Shown here: piece after piece, positions 18,399-26,440 of the stretch
How positions within the stretch are numbered: position 1 is the first letter of the stretch
How the letters are laid out: every line of letters starts with the position of its first letter
Source: Ulvibacterium marinum
GTDB lineage: Bacteria > Bacteroidota > Bacteroidia > Flavobacteriales > Flavobacteriaceae
Length of the DNA stretch: 64,000 bases
Reading direction: 5' to 3'
Assembly: GCF_003626755.1 (NCBI RefSeq)
Contig: NZ_RBCJ01000001.1
Coordinates: 1,302,001 to 1,366,000, forward strand
The notes under the pieces: model-generated
What the model saw: only the letters and a program-made list of their open reading frames with translations
Told to the model about the DNA's origin: nothing
The model's database searches: none
Translations under genes and position numbers: made by a program

Positions 18399-19391
18399 TC
18401 AATCTTTTAGTTCTAGAATTTGACGGATCATCTGATTGGTAAACCCCCACTCATTGTCATACCAGGTCATTACCTTTAGCAAGTCGCCATCAACAACACG
18501 GGTCATGCTTAAATCCACGGTAGAGGCATAGGGATTTTTAATGATGTCGGAAGATACTATGGGATCTGTGGTTGTATCCAAAACATGTGCATAACGTTCT
18601 GTTTTTGCCTCTTCTTCTAGAATTTGATTGACCTCTTCTACAGTAACCGGTCTTTCCGTTACGAAGACCATATCCGAAATGGAACCTACTGGAACGGGGA
18701 CCCGAATGGCAACGCCGTCAAACTTTCCGACATATTCCGGCAATGCCTTAGTTGTGGCGATAGCAGCGCCTGTGGTTGTCGGAATCAAGTTTTGAGCACC
18801 CGCCCTTCCCATCCTAAAATTCTTTTTGGAGGGTGCATCCACAATTCCCTGGGATGCGGTATACGCATGCACCGTGGTCATAATTGCTTTTTTGATGCCT
18901 ATCCTTCTGCCCAATACTTCAACGACCGGGCTTATATTGTTTGTTGTACAACTGGCACATGAAAATACGCTGGTACTTCCATCCTTGGAATTAACGCCAT
19001 GAACAACCGTTGGGGTGTCGGTGCTTTTTGTCGGTGCGGATATGACTACCGTTTTGGCCCCGGCCTTGATATGCCTTTCGGCATCCTCCCCCGAGGTAAA
19101 AACTCCCGTACTTTCAATTACCAAATCTACTTTTTGCGCTGCCCAGGGCAGTTCTTCGGGAGTCCTGATGGACGTATACTGTATTTCTTGCCCATCAACT
19201 AGGAGTACATTGCCCACATGGGAAACGTCTTTTTCGTAAACTCCATAAACAGTATCGTATTTTAATAAATAGGCCGTGTTTTCTATGGGAACAATGTCAT
19301 TTACCGCCACGACTTCAAGTCCTGGGGTTTCGTTGATAACCTTTAAGGCCGCTCTACCTATGCGCCCCATGCCATTAATTGCTATTCTCAT
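18399..19391 (-). CDS. gap: Glyceraldehyde-3-phosphate dehydrogenase, type I
   Basis: Oxidises glyceraldehyde-3-phosphate to 1,3-bisphosphoglycerate in glycolysis (cytosol). A 330-aa protein with INGMGRIGR (4-12) for NAD, Asp32 in VNDI favouring NAD over NADP, the catalytic Cys148 in SCASCTTN (the more usual form is SNASCTTN), and His in TTVHAYT. C-terminal WYDNEWGF binds cofactor across the tetramer. It is followed by a strong terminator and so is transcribed alone. Flavobacteria often have two gap genes; whether this is the main one cannot be told here. Confidence 0.95.
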   Translation of the reverse strand: MRIAINGMGRIGRAALKVINETPGLEVVAVNDIVPIENTAYLLKYDTVYGVYEKDVSHVGNVLLVDGQEIQYTSIRTPEELPWAAQKVDLVIESTGVFTSGEDAERHIKAGAKTVVISAPTKSTDTPTVVHGVNSKDGSTSVFSCASCTTNNISPVVEVLGRRIGIKKAIMTTVHAYTASQGIVDAPSKKNFRMGRAGAQNLIPTTTGAAIATTKALPEYVGKFDGVAIRVPVPVGSISDMVFVTERPVTVEEVNQILEEEAKTERYAHVLDTTTDPIVSSDIIKNPYASTVDLSMTRVVDGDLLKVMTWYDNEWGFTNQMIRQILELKD

Positions 19392-19701
19392 TTTTAAATT
19401 CTTAAGATTAGTATGTTTTTTACAAAGGCTTAGTCAGATAATCAGCAGATAAATTACAAGGACGGGGTCTTGTTGCAAAGCCCGGAAGGCACGAAAATGT
19501 TTAAGGAATTTGATAAGGGTATTTTAAATACGAGAAGAATGATTTATAGACTTCCAAACTAAGATTTACAGTAGTGTTGTTAAATAAATCGTTGACAAAT
19601 CTTTCTCCTCATGGCCTTATGGCATTTTCTGTTATTTAATTTTGCAAAGTGTCGGCCTTTTGGGCATTATTTTTGATTTTTTATTTCGAAAAAGTAGAAT
19701 A
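19392..19701. other. Intergenic region between divergent gap and amidase genes
   Basis: About 310 bp without a supported gene. It must hold the gap promoter on the minus strand (no good TAnnTTTG match seen there) and the amidase promoter on the plus strand (see 19637-19644). No repeats or RNA-like structures were noticed. Confidence 0.6.
19637..19644 (+). promoter_or_regulatory. Candidate -7 element for the amidase gene
   Basis: TAATTTTG matches the Bacteroidota TAnnTTTG element. The -33 TTG is not well placed, so this is tentative. If used, transcription would begin near 19650 and the TTG codon at 19642 could not be the start; the GTG at 19702 would be the first good one. Confidence 0.3.
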
Positions 19702-20757
19702 GTGATAGTTTTCCTTACGAAACGATATGGTCTTCTTCCCTTGTTATTCATTTTGTGCAACGGGATTCATTGTGCCTATGGCCAAGATTCCCTACCTACC
19801 ATTGTAGCCCAAAAGGGGGATGGGATTCTTTCCCTATTACGAAAACAAGGCGTGAATCCTCACGAAGCCTATGACGATTTTATCGCGTTGAACATGGATA
19901 ACCTGCGGGATAGCGTTCATTTGTATGAAGGGAGAAGTTATAAAATTCCTCAACTACCTATGGATACGGTAGCGGTGGTGGACTCCATACAAAAGCAATC
20001 TACGAAAATTAAGGAAATCAAAGGGAAGGAGTATTCCATCTTTGGTAAGAAATATGCCCTGGTACTTCCCAAAAGTGAATGTTTAAAAGAAACGGTCTAT
20101 TATTTGGTTTCCGGGCATGGGGGGCCAGATCCTGGGGCTATGGCTATGTACCGGGGAAAGTCGATTGCCGAGGATGAGTATGCCTATGATATTACGCTTC
20201 GGTTGGCAAGGGAATTGATAGCGCATGGGGCAAAGGTACACATCATAATACGCGATCCCGATGATGGCATTCGGGATGATCGTATTCTGGAAATCGATAG
20301 GGACGAGGTGAATTATCCCAAAGAGACCATTCCTTTGAACCAGGTGGCCCGATTGAAACAACGCGTAGAAGCTGTCAACCAACTGTATTTAAAAAACAAG
20401 GGAAAATACCAGCGTCTGATTGTAACCCATGTGGATAGCCGTAGTAAGGGACAGAACATCGATGTGTTTTTCTACCATCATGAGAAGAGTAAAAATGGAA
20501 AAAAACTTGCGGAGAGTATCCATAAAACATTTCAGGCAAAGTACAAGAAGTTCCAACCCAATCGTACCTATTCCGGTACTTTTGGAGACCGGACTTCGTT
20601 GTACATGGTAAAGAAAACGCATCCTGCCATGGCCTATATCGAAATCGGTAATATCCGTAACAAAAAGGACCAGCGCAGAATTTTGGATCCCGATAACAGG
20701 CAGGCGCTCGCCAAATGGATTTCCGAAGGGATATTGCTGGATTATGAGGGAGAGTGA
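19702..20757 (+). CDS. N-acetylmuramoyl-L-alanine amidase (Amidase_3)
   Basis: Cleaves the amide bond between MurNAc and the stem peptide; periplasmic. From GTG 19702 the protein is 351 aa with a signal peptide ending near CAYGQ, a LysM-like segment (SLPTIVAQKGDGILSLLRKQG to YKIPQL) and an Amidase_3 domain. Zinc ligands are His in SGHGGPDPGA (about 138), Glu in AEDEYAYDI and His in VTHVDSR; the catalytic Glu is in YIEIGN. An upstream in-frame TTG at 19642 is possible, but the GTG gives a better signal peptide. It is a single-gene unit. Confidence 0.85.
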   Translation: MIVFLTKRYGLLPLLFILCNGIHCAYGQDSLPTIVAQKGDGILSLLRKQGVNPHEAYDDFIALNMDNLRDSVHLYEGRSYKIPQLPMDTVAVVDSIQKQSTKIKEIKGKEYSIFGKKYALVLPKSECLKETVYYLVSGHGGPDPGAMAMYRGKSIAEDEYAYDITLRLARELIAHGAKVHIIIRDPDDGIRDDRILEIDRDEVNYPKETIPLNQVARLKQRVEAVNQLYLKNKGKYQRLIVTHVDSRSKGQNIDVFFYHHEKSKNGKKLAESIHKTFQAKYKKFQPNRTYSGTFGDRTSLYMVKKTHPAMAYIEIGNIRNKKDQRRILDPDNRQALAKWISEGILLDYEGE

Positions 20758-20804
20758 CCAAGGCCCTATTTGGCTATAAAAACCGAATAACGCCCTGTTG
20801 TAAA

Positions 20805-21578
20805 CTAAGGTCGCTCAAATAAAGATGTATCCACATCCGTATCAAAGTCGATGTTGGTCCAATTGGTAGTTACCCATCGCTTCCCCTTTATATTGCCTTC
20901 CCAATCGGCTTCTATATACTTTCTTTTACTGCCAATTTGAATGCCATCGATCGTTTCATATTCCATGACCATAAGCTGAGGTTCGGCCATTTGAAAGCTC
21001 ATTACCGTAAATAGGAACTGGTCCACCAATTTGGTTTTCTTATTGATGAATAGCACATAAATGTCCTGTGCGTCGCCCACATTGTTGCCAAAAGTGATTT
21101 TGACCTTATCATAGGCCTTTCCGTTTACCGTTTTCGAACCCAAATACTCATGGTTTACCCCATCGTCCAATAGTTTAAAGAACATGGAAAACCAATAGTA
21201 ATTGGTCTTGCGCATAAAACGGGCAAAGTTATTGGCTTGCTCGTTGTCGGATAGTTTTCTATCCATGGTCACCCAGGCATCGGTGCCATCATAACCTTCA
21301 ACAACCTTTTGGCCATTAGGGGCCGTAACCGTATTTACGGAATAAGCGGCATGTGATTTCTCCTTATGGAAAACATAGGTTTCATGACTTTTCAAAGTCA
21401 TGGGAGCCTTAGGGTTTATGTATTCATAATCATAGGTTACATTTTTCAACTTATAAAAATTGGCTTTTCCACCCACGGTTTCTATCATATCGGACACTAC
21501 TTGTTTGGCGTCCTGTGCCTTGGTGGATAGGGCAAATAGTAGCATTAAAAAAAATGTGAGAACTGTTTTTGTTTTCAT
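20805..21578 (-). CDS. Exported DUF6503-like protein
   Basis: A 257-aa protein with a signal peptide (cleavage after STKAQ, about residue 22). The mature part is beta-rich and resembles LolA/outer-membrane lipoprotein-sorting folds: repeated strands such as VVEGYDGTDAWVTMD, KVKITFGN and VLFINKKTKLVDQFLF. I assign it to the DUF6503 type from its pattern. Function is unknown. It follows the dehydrogenase gene at 9 bp on the minus strand and is probably cotranscribed. Confidence 0.75.
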   Translation of the reverse strand: MKTKTVLTFFLMLLFALSTKAQDAKQVVSDMIETVGGKANFYKLKNVTYDYEYINPKAPMTLKSHETYVFHKEKSHAAYSVNTVTAPNGQKVVEGYDGTDAWVTMDRKLSDNEQANNFARFMRKTNYYWFSMFFKLLDDGVNHEYLGSKTVNGKAYDKVKITFGNNVGDAQDIYVLFINKKTKLVDQFLFTVMSFQMAEPQLMVMEYETIDGIQIGSKRKYIEADWEGNIKGKRWVTTNWTNIDFDTDVDTSLFERP

Positions 21579-21587
21579 TAGAAAAAT

Positions 21588-22472
21588 TTAAAGGTTGTCA
21601 TTTACGTTGTTAATTTTCAAGTAGTCGTATATGGACGAAAAATCTTTCGCCCCATATCCATTTTGTTTGGCCTGGGCAAAGATTTCTTTGGCAATGTTGA
21701 GTGAAGGCATGGCTACGTTGAGTTCGTAGGCCGTTAGCGAAGCCAAATGCAAATCTTTTTGCATCCACTGCAATGGAAAATTGGGTTCGTAGTCACCATT
21801 TTCCAATTTGGGGCGTACGGCTTTCAAAAATGGCGCTGTTACGGGAACGTTCAAAAGCACATTAAAGAGAGTCTCCTCGGTAAGTCCCGTTTCTTTTCCA
21901 AGTGCCATGGCTTCACCAAAGGCCAGCATGGATTGGGCCAATAACAGGTTGATCAACATTTTCATGTGCGATCCCTGGCCTATATTGCCAAGAGGGATAA
22001 TCTTTTTACCCATTATCCGTATTAGGGGCTTAAGTTTTGCCATAACTTCAGTATCTCCGCCGACCAAGAATACCAATTCCCCTTTTTCAGCCGGTTCTTT
22101 GGTACCGGCGACCGGGGCATCTACATAAGCAATTCCCTTTTCCTTGGCTTCACCTGCCATCTCCTTGGCGAACGAAGGATTTACCGTACTGCAGTTTACC
22201 CAAACATTTTCTTTGGACATGGTTTTCAAAAACCCATTTTTTCCCAATGCCACTTCCCGTATTGCTTCTGGTGTTGACAGCATGGTAATAATTATGTTGT
22301 TATCCAGGACTACTTCTTTAGGAGAATTGGCCCATTTTGCCCCTTGAGCCAGCAAATCTTTCGCTTTACTTTTGGTACGATTAAACAAGGTTAATCCATA
22401 TCCCGCCTTTTGAAGATTACGAGCCATACGGCTTCCCATAATACCCAATCCAATGAATCCTATATTTTCCAT
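21588..22472 (-). CDS. Beta-hydroxyacid dehydrogenase, NAD(P)-dependent
   Basis: A 294-aa member of the 3-hydroxyisobutyrate/tartronate semialdehyde/glyoxylate-succinic semialdehyde reductase family. It has GFIGLGIMGSRMARNL (5-20) for NAD(P), the substrate motif DAPVAGTKEPAEKGELVFLVGG and the catalytic lysine in GSHMKMLINL. In place of the more common DAPVSGG it has DAPVAGT, as in GLYR1/GHBDH-like members that reduce short semialdehydes. The AraC gene upstream, 87 bp away and in the same direction, may regulate it. Confidence 0.87.
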   Translation of the reverse strand: MENIGFIGLGIMGSRMARNLQKAGYGLTLFNRTKSKAKDLLAQGAKWANSPKEVVLDNNIIITMLSTPEAIREVALGKNGFLKTMSKENVWVNCSTVNPSFAKEMAGEAKEKGIAYVDAPVAGTKEPAEKGELVFLVGGDTEVMAKLKPLIRIMGKKIIPLGNIGQGSHMKMLINLLLAQSMLAFGEAMALGKETGLTEETLFNVLLNVPVTAPFLKAVRPKLENGDYEPNFPLQWMQKDLHLASLTAYELNVAMPSLNIAKEIFAQAKQNGYGAKDFSSIYDYLKINNVNDNL

Positions 22473-22559
22473 TTTTCATGATTTTGGGAGCAAGATAGTT
22501 TTAACAGGGACCGTTAAATCCTTAAATATTTTAAAAATGGTGATTTTCGGTCAAAAGTA

Positions 22560-23426
22560 TTAAATCAAAGCGTTCTTGCGATGTTGAATCTGATATTGTT
22601 TGGGCGAAATTCCAAAGTTCTTGTGGAATGCCTTTATGAAATGCGAGGTGTTCTCATAACCAACGCCCGAAGTAATTCCATTTACCGAATTTGAGGTAGT
22701 TCGCAAAAGTAAGGCCGCTTTATCTAAGCGTTTTTGTATCAACCACTTTTTGGGGGAGATATGGTACCTGCGCTTAAAATCCCGTTGGAAAGTAGATACG
22801 CTTCTTCCAGTTAAATATGCATAATCCTCTATATCCAAAGGCTTGTCAAAATGCTCTTCCATAAAGGACCGAATACTTTTTCGTTCCTTTGTTTTTAAGG
22901 ATTGTAGTCGATTTACGAAATCTTTTCCTTGTTTGGATAGCGCTATTAAATGAAGGAACTCGATGAGCTTGAGTCTCGTAAACTGGTTTCGGTTTCTGCC
23001 TCTATAAAGATTGGTCAGGGTGTCCGTGAACAGTCGGAGGTCTTCATTAAAATCGATACGCAGTAGTCCACAAACCTTTTCTGAGTGTAACTGACCAAAA
23101 CTGGATAGAAAAGCATTACATATAGTATCATCGAAGAAAAAAACCAGCGCAGTAAAGACATCATTTTTAGGAATGATATCAGAAATCATATACATTCCTT
23201 TGGGCAGGAAGATGAGTTCATTTTTTTGGATGATCTCTACGTTTCCTTCATAAGTCTCTATCTGTAACTTGCCGTTTCGGACTAGGGTAATGGCGTGGGA
23301 CGCCAGATACCGCTGATTTTGTGGATCCGCATGCACCACTTTCTTTTCCAGAATACAGGAAAGTCCTTTCAAAAGTATTTTTTCAATCTTGGAATTCTGA
23401 TAAAAAGCTTGTGGTACCACTTTCAT
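22560..23426 (-). CDS. AraC family transcriptional regulator
   Basis: A 288-aa regulator with an N-terminal sensing cupin-like half (1-170) and a C-terminal double HTH (about 185-285): LDIEDYAYLTGRSVSTFQRDFKRRY and then VNGITSGVGYENTSHFIKAFHKNFGISPKQY. It stands upstream of the dehydrogenase/DUF6503 pair in the same orientation and is their likely regulator. The effector is unknown. Confidence 0.9.
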   Translation of the reverse strand: MKVVPQAFYQNSKIEKILLKGLSCILEKKVVHADPQNQRYLASHAITLVRNGKLQIETYEGNVEIIQKNELIFLPKGMYMISDIIPKNDVFTALVFFFDDTICNAFLSSFGQLHSEKVCGLLRIDFNEDLRLFTDTLTNLYRGRNRNQFTRLKLIEFLHLIALSKQGKDFVNRLQSLKTKERKSIRSFMEEHFDKPLDIEDYAYLTGRSVSTFQRDFKRRYHISPKKWLIQKRLDKAALLLRTTSNSVNGITSGVGYENTSHFIKAFHKNFGISPKQYQIQHRKNALI

Positions 23427-23566
23427 AAAAGCAATATAATAAGGAGATGTGTCCTAAAATTGCAGTTTTGTTTAAAAGTAGTCATTTTCGGTCAATCGCA
23501 CGGAATTTTTAATTTTAAGATGTTTGAAACGACCAGGTCCCATATCCCGAATGTAAAAGGACGCAC

Positions 23567-24271
23567 CTATATCGGTATCTTTCGTTTGTAATAGTCATAA
23601 AGTTGATCTGGTCCTGCTCCCAAATAGTTTTTAAGATGGATTACCCCAAAATGGTACTGCAAGCGGATGGCCCCCACCTTGTCATACCTTCTTGCTGAAG
23701 TTTTTACCTGCAGCGGGAGTACCTTAAATTTGGTTTTTTTATACAGACGCCCTATGAACTCATTGTCCTCGTAGATTTTGTAATCTTCATTAAAACCCTT
23801 GGAATTTTGAAAGAGTCTTTTGGTGACAAAGAGTGATTGATCCCCGCCTCTACATATTTGGTGGTTGATTCGAGTAAACCAAGCAAAAAACTTTAGGAAC
23901 CTACTGTTACTGTCAAATTGCATTTGAAAACAACCGGCTTGGAATCCTCCTTTTACCGCTTCCAAAATATAGAGCACAAAATTTTTTGGAGGTAGGGTAT
24001 CGGCATGAAGAAAATACAGGATTTCCGCCTTGGCCATTTGAGCACCCAAATTCATTTGTTTTGCGCGTCCCTTTTCGGAGTGTACTATCGTTGCCCCATA
24101 TTCTTCAGCTATTTTAAGGGAACTGTCCGTACTCCCACCATCAATAACCAAAATCTCTTCTACATGTTCCGGGGCGATTTCGTTTTGTAAGCAGGACAGA
24201 AGTTTCCCGATATAATCAGCCTCGTTAAGAATGGGAACTATGATACTAATTTTGGGGAACTTCTTTTCCAT
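23567..24271 (-). CDS. TIGR04283-type glycosyltransferase
   Basis: A GT2 enzyme of 234 aa with the hallmarks of the TIGR04283 group: ISIIVPILNEADYI, VIDGGSTDSS, GRAKQMNLGAQMAKAEILYFLHADT and GGDQSLFV. That group was named for its neighbourhood with radical SAM/selenodomain proteins, now linked to arsenosugar synthesis (ArsS). Here it follows a purine nucleoside phosphorylase gene by 62 bp. No arsM or arsS lies in the window. Whether the product is an arsenosugar or another modified ribose compound is open. Confidence 0.85.
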   Translation of the reverse strand: MEKKFPKISIIVPILNEADYIGKLLSCLQNEIAPEHVEEILVIDGGSTDSSLKIAEEYGATIVHSEKGRAKQMNLGAQMAKAEILYFLHADTLPPKNFVLYILEAVKGGFQAGCFQMQFDSNSRFLKFFAWFTRINHQICRGGDQSLFVTKRLFQNSKGFNEDYKIYEDNEFIGRLYKKTKFKVLPLQVKTSARRYDKVGAIRLQYHFGVIHLKNYLGAGPDQLYDYYKRKIPI

Positions 24272-24333
24272 TTATATCTGGATTACTAGGGTTTTAGCAT
24301 TGTCCATATCCCCTATCCCCCCGATTTACCATT

Positions 24334-25155
24334 TCAAATTTCTTTGATCAACTCTGAAAACAGCTTTACCATTTTTGGCTCTGTTTTTCCGGCAACTTCT
24401 ATAATCTCCTGTATATTAACGGGTTGTAGATTGTCCGGGTCACATTCATCGGTGAGGACTGATACGGCTACAATAGGTAGTCGTAAATGATTGGCAACAA
24501 TTACTTCGGGAATTGTACTCATTCCAACGGCATCCGCTCCCATCATACGCAGCATACGGTATTCTGCCTTGGTTTCCAATTGTGGCCCTACCACGGATAC
24601 ATAGACACCCTTTTGTAGCGAAATCCCTTCCCTTGCTGCTATGTTTATCAACTTTTGTCGCATTTCCACATCATAGGGTTCGCTCATATCTACAAATCGA
24701 TCTCCAAATTCTGATACATTTTTAAAGGCCAAAGGAGAGCCCCCCTGTAGGTTGATGTGATCTTCCAACAACATCATATCCCCTTTTTTAAAGTCGAGGT
24801 TTATAGCTCCCGCGGCATTGGAAATAAACAATCTATGTATTCCCAATTGGTGCATGACCCGAATGGGGTAGGTAACATCCAAAAAGTCATAACCTTCATA
24901 CAAATGAAAACGTCCTTGCATGACCACCACTTTTTTGCCCTCTATTTTTCCGTAAATGAGTTTACCGGAATGAAACTCAACGGTGGCCAAGGGGAAAAAT
25001 GGAATGTTATTATAATGAGCCACTATGGGATCTGTTATGGCATCCACCAATTTTCCCAGCCCCGTACCCAGTACGATTCCGATTTCGGGTGAATCAAAGC
25101 CTTTGCTCTTGAGGTATTCCGTGGACTCCTCCAGTTGTTTTTTGGTTATTCTCAT
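24334..25155 (-). CDS. Purine nucleoside phosphorylase
   Basis: A 273-aa PNP of the trimeric class (nucleoside plus phosphate to base plus ribose-1-phosphate). Motifs: GIVLGTGLGKL (phosphate loop), VMQGRFHLYEGY, SNAAGAINLDFKKGDMMLLEDHINL, and VVGPQLETKAEYRMLRMMGADAVGMSTIPEV, the family signature. Its ATG overlaps the TIGR04282 stop (ATGA), so it is translationally coupled. Being flanked by both rSAM/selenodomain-associated glycosyltransferase types suggests it removes adenine from a 5'-modified nucleoside before glycosylation (inference). It could also be ordinary purine salvage. Confidence 0.92.
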   Translation of the reverse strand: MRITKKQLEESTEYLKSKGFDSPEIGIVLGTGLGKLVDAITDPIVAHYNNIPFFPLATVEFHSGKLIYGKIEGKKVVVMQGRFHLYEGYDFLDVTYPIRVMHQLGIHRLFISNAAGAINLDFKKGDMMLLEDHINLQGGSPLAFKNVSEFGDRFVDMSEPYDVEMRQKLINIAAREGISLQKGVYVSVVGPQLETKAEYRMLRMMGADAVGMSTIPEVIVANHLRLPIVAVSVLTDECDPDNLQPVNIQEIIEVAGKTEPKMVKLFSELIKEI

Positions 25156-25766
25156 GGTTGCTTTAAAAAAGGTTGAAAGGCATCAATGTCCTTGATGTCC
25201 TCATAAACATCGATATCGTTTTTGGCGACCAATACGTCTACTTTTTCAGTCTGTAGATTCGCCATACTATCCGAGAATACGGTATCCTTTCCCCAATCCT
25301 TATCCTGGAACAGTTGAGGTTTAAAAATCTTCATCCCTAGTAGATAGTAACCACCATCTTCCGCAGGGCCAATGACAAAATTGTTTTCGTCCAAGGCCGA
25401 AAATGCATTCTCCAAGTCGGATTGGGACAAATCTAGCATATCACTCCCGATGATAATGATTTTTTCAAAGCCGTTGTTGAATCCTTCCGAAAACGCCTGG
25501 ATCATACGCTCCCCTAGGTTATTGCCCTGTTGCACCTTTTTCTCGTATACTTTTTCGTCCCAAACATCATCCTTCCAAATCGATTCGGAGTAGTATACTT
25601 TTTTATGGACGTCTAGCCCATGGGTGATGTTTGCCGTATGCTGTAGGAGAAACTTATAAACTTCTAAGGCAGCGTGATCACCGATGGTGGCCGCTAAACG
25701 GGTCTTACATTTTCCCAGTTCCGGGTTGCGCGTAAAAATGAGGAGTAGATTTTTGGAATTTGTCAA
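25152..25766 (-). CDS. TIGR04282-type glycosyltransferase
   Basis: A 204-aa GT-A enzyme. LLLIFTRNPELGKCKTRLA at the N-terminus, IIGSDMLDL and GPAEDGGYYLLGMK are the TIGR04282 (rSAM/selenodomain-associated transferase 1) hallmarks. The start is a TTG codon, since no in-frame ATG precedes the conserved N-terminus. It overlaps PNP by four bases and forms a unit with PNP and the TIGR04283 gene. Confidence 0.87.
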   Translation of the reverse strand: MTNSKNLLLIFTRNPELGKCKTRLAATIGDHAALEVYKFLLQHTANITHGLDVHKKVYYSESIWKDDVWDEKVYEKKVQQGNNLGERMIQAFSEGFNNGFEKIIIIGSDMLDLSQSDLENAFSALDENNFVIGPAEDGGYYLLGMKIFKPQLFQDKDWGKDTVFSDSMANLQTEKVDVLVAKNDIDVYEDIKDIDAFQPFLKQP

Positions 25767-25868
25767 ATTGTAATGGCTAGTCTTTACTACTTTTTTTAGT
25801 TTTCCTTGAAAATGAGATACTCAATGTCCGTAAATATTGGAAAAGTGGGGAATTTTAAACTTCAACCA

Positions 25869-26363
25869 TCAATCATAAACTTTTTTTCCAGCCTTTAATA
25901 GTTTGCCCCAATGCTCGTCAAAGGCATGAACTTTTTCCGTCTCCTTTCCTTGGTCGTCATAAACGGGATATCCTTTATTTTTCCATTCAAAAATCCCGCC
26001 ATATAGGTTTTTGACATTGGGATACCCCAATTTCAACAATTTTTCGCCAATGTCCTCCGATCGCACACCGATGGAACAATACACAACGATTTCGGTATTC
26101 TTGTCCGGAATTTTAGCCTGTAGATCATGGTCATCGAACATCTCATAACCTACCCAAATGGCATTTTGCAAATGGCTTACATCGTATTCCTGTTTTTTCC
26201 GGGTATCCAGGTATAGAACACTGTCCATATGGGCCGCTTCTTTTAGGGATATATAAGGAACGCTTTCCGTGTTGAACTTTTTGAGCGTACGGGCCAACTT
26301 ATTTTGGCCCATGGTATTTGGGCAAAACGCCAAAAATAAGAGTATACCCAAAAGAAATCTCAT
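25869..26363 (-). CDS. Exported rhodanese-like protein
   Basis: A 164-aa protein with a signal peptide (MRFLLGILLFLAFCPNTMGQ) and a single rhodanese domain with the active-site loop VVYCSIGVRSEDIG (Cys then the RSE turn). Such proteins carry a persulfide on the cysteine in sulfur transfer; this one is periplasmic. I start at ATG 26363; the upstream TTG at 26387 lies within the candidate promoter element. It precedes the TIGR04282/PNP/TIGR04283 genes by about 100 bp in the same direction, and rhodanese genes are known in similar clusters. Confidence 0.85.
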   Translation of the reverse strand: MRFLLGILLFLAFCPNTMGQNKLARTLKKFNTESVPYISLKEAAHMDSVLYLDTRKKQEYDVSHLQNAIWVGYEMFDDHDLQAKIPDKNTEIVVYCSIGVRSEDIGEKLLKLGYPNVKNLYGGIFEWKNKGYPVYDDQGKETEKVHAFDEHWGKLLKAGKKVYD

Positions 26364-26384
26364 GCCACTTATAAAGTATACGAG

Positions 26385-26392
26385 CAAAGATA
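26385..26392 (-). promoter_or_regulatory. Candidate -7 element for the rhodanese/PNP group
   Basis: On the minus strand this reads TATCTTTG, an exact TAnnTTTG match, about 20 bp before ATG 26363. It implies a short leader and excludes the TTG start at 26387. The -33 TTG is not clear. Confidence 0.4.
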
Positions 26393-26440
26393 CTATTTTA
26401 GAGGTGTTCCCCAGAATTGTTCGGTTAATCCTAAATTAAA

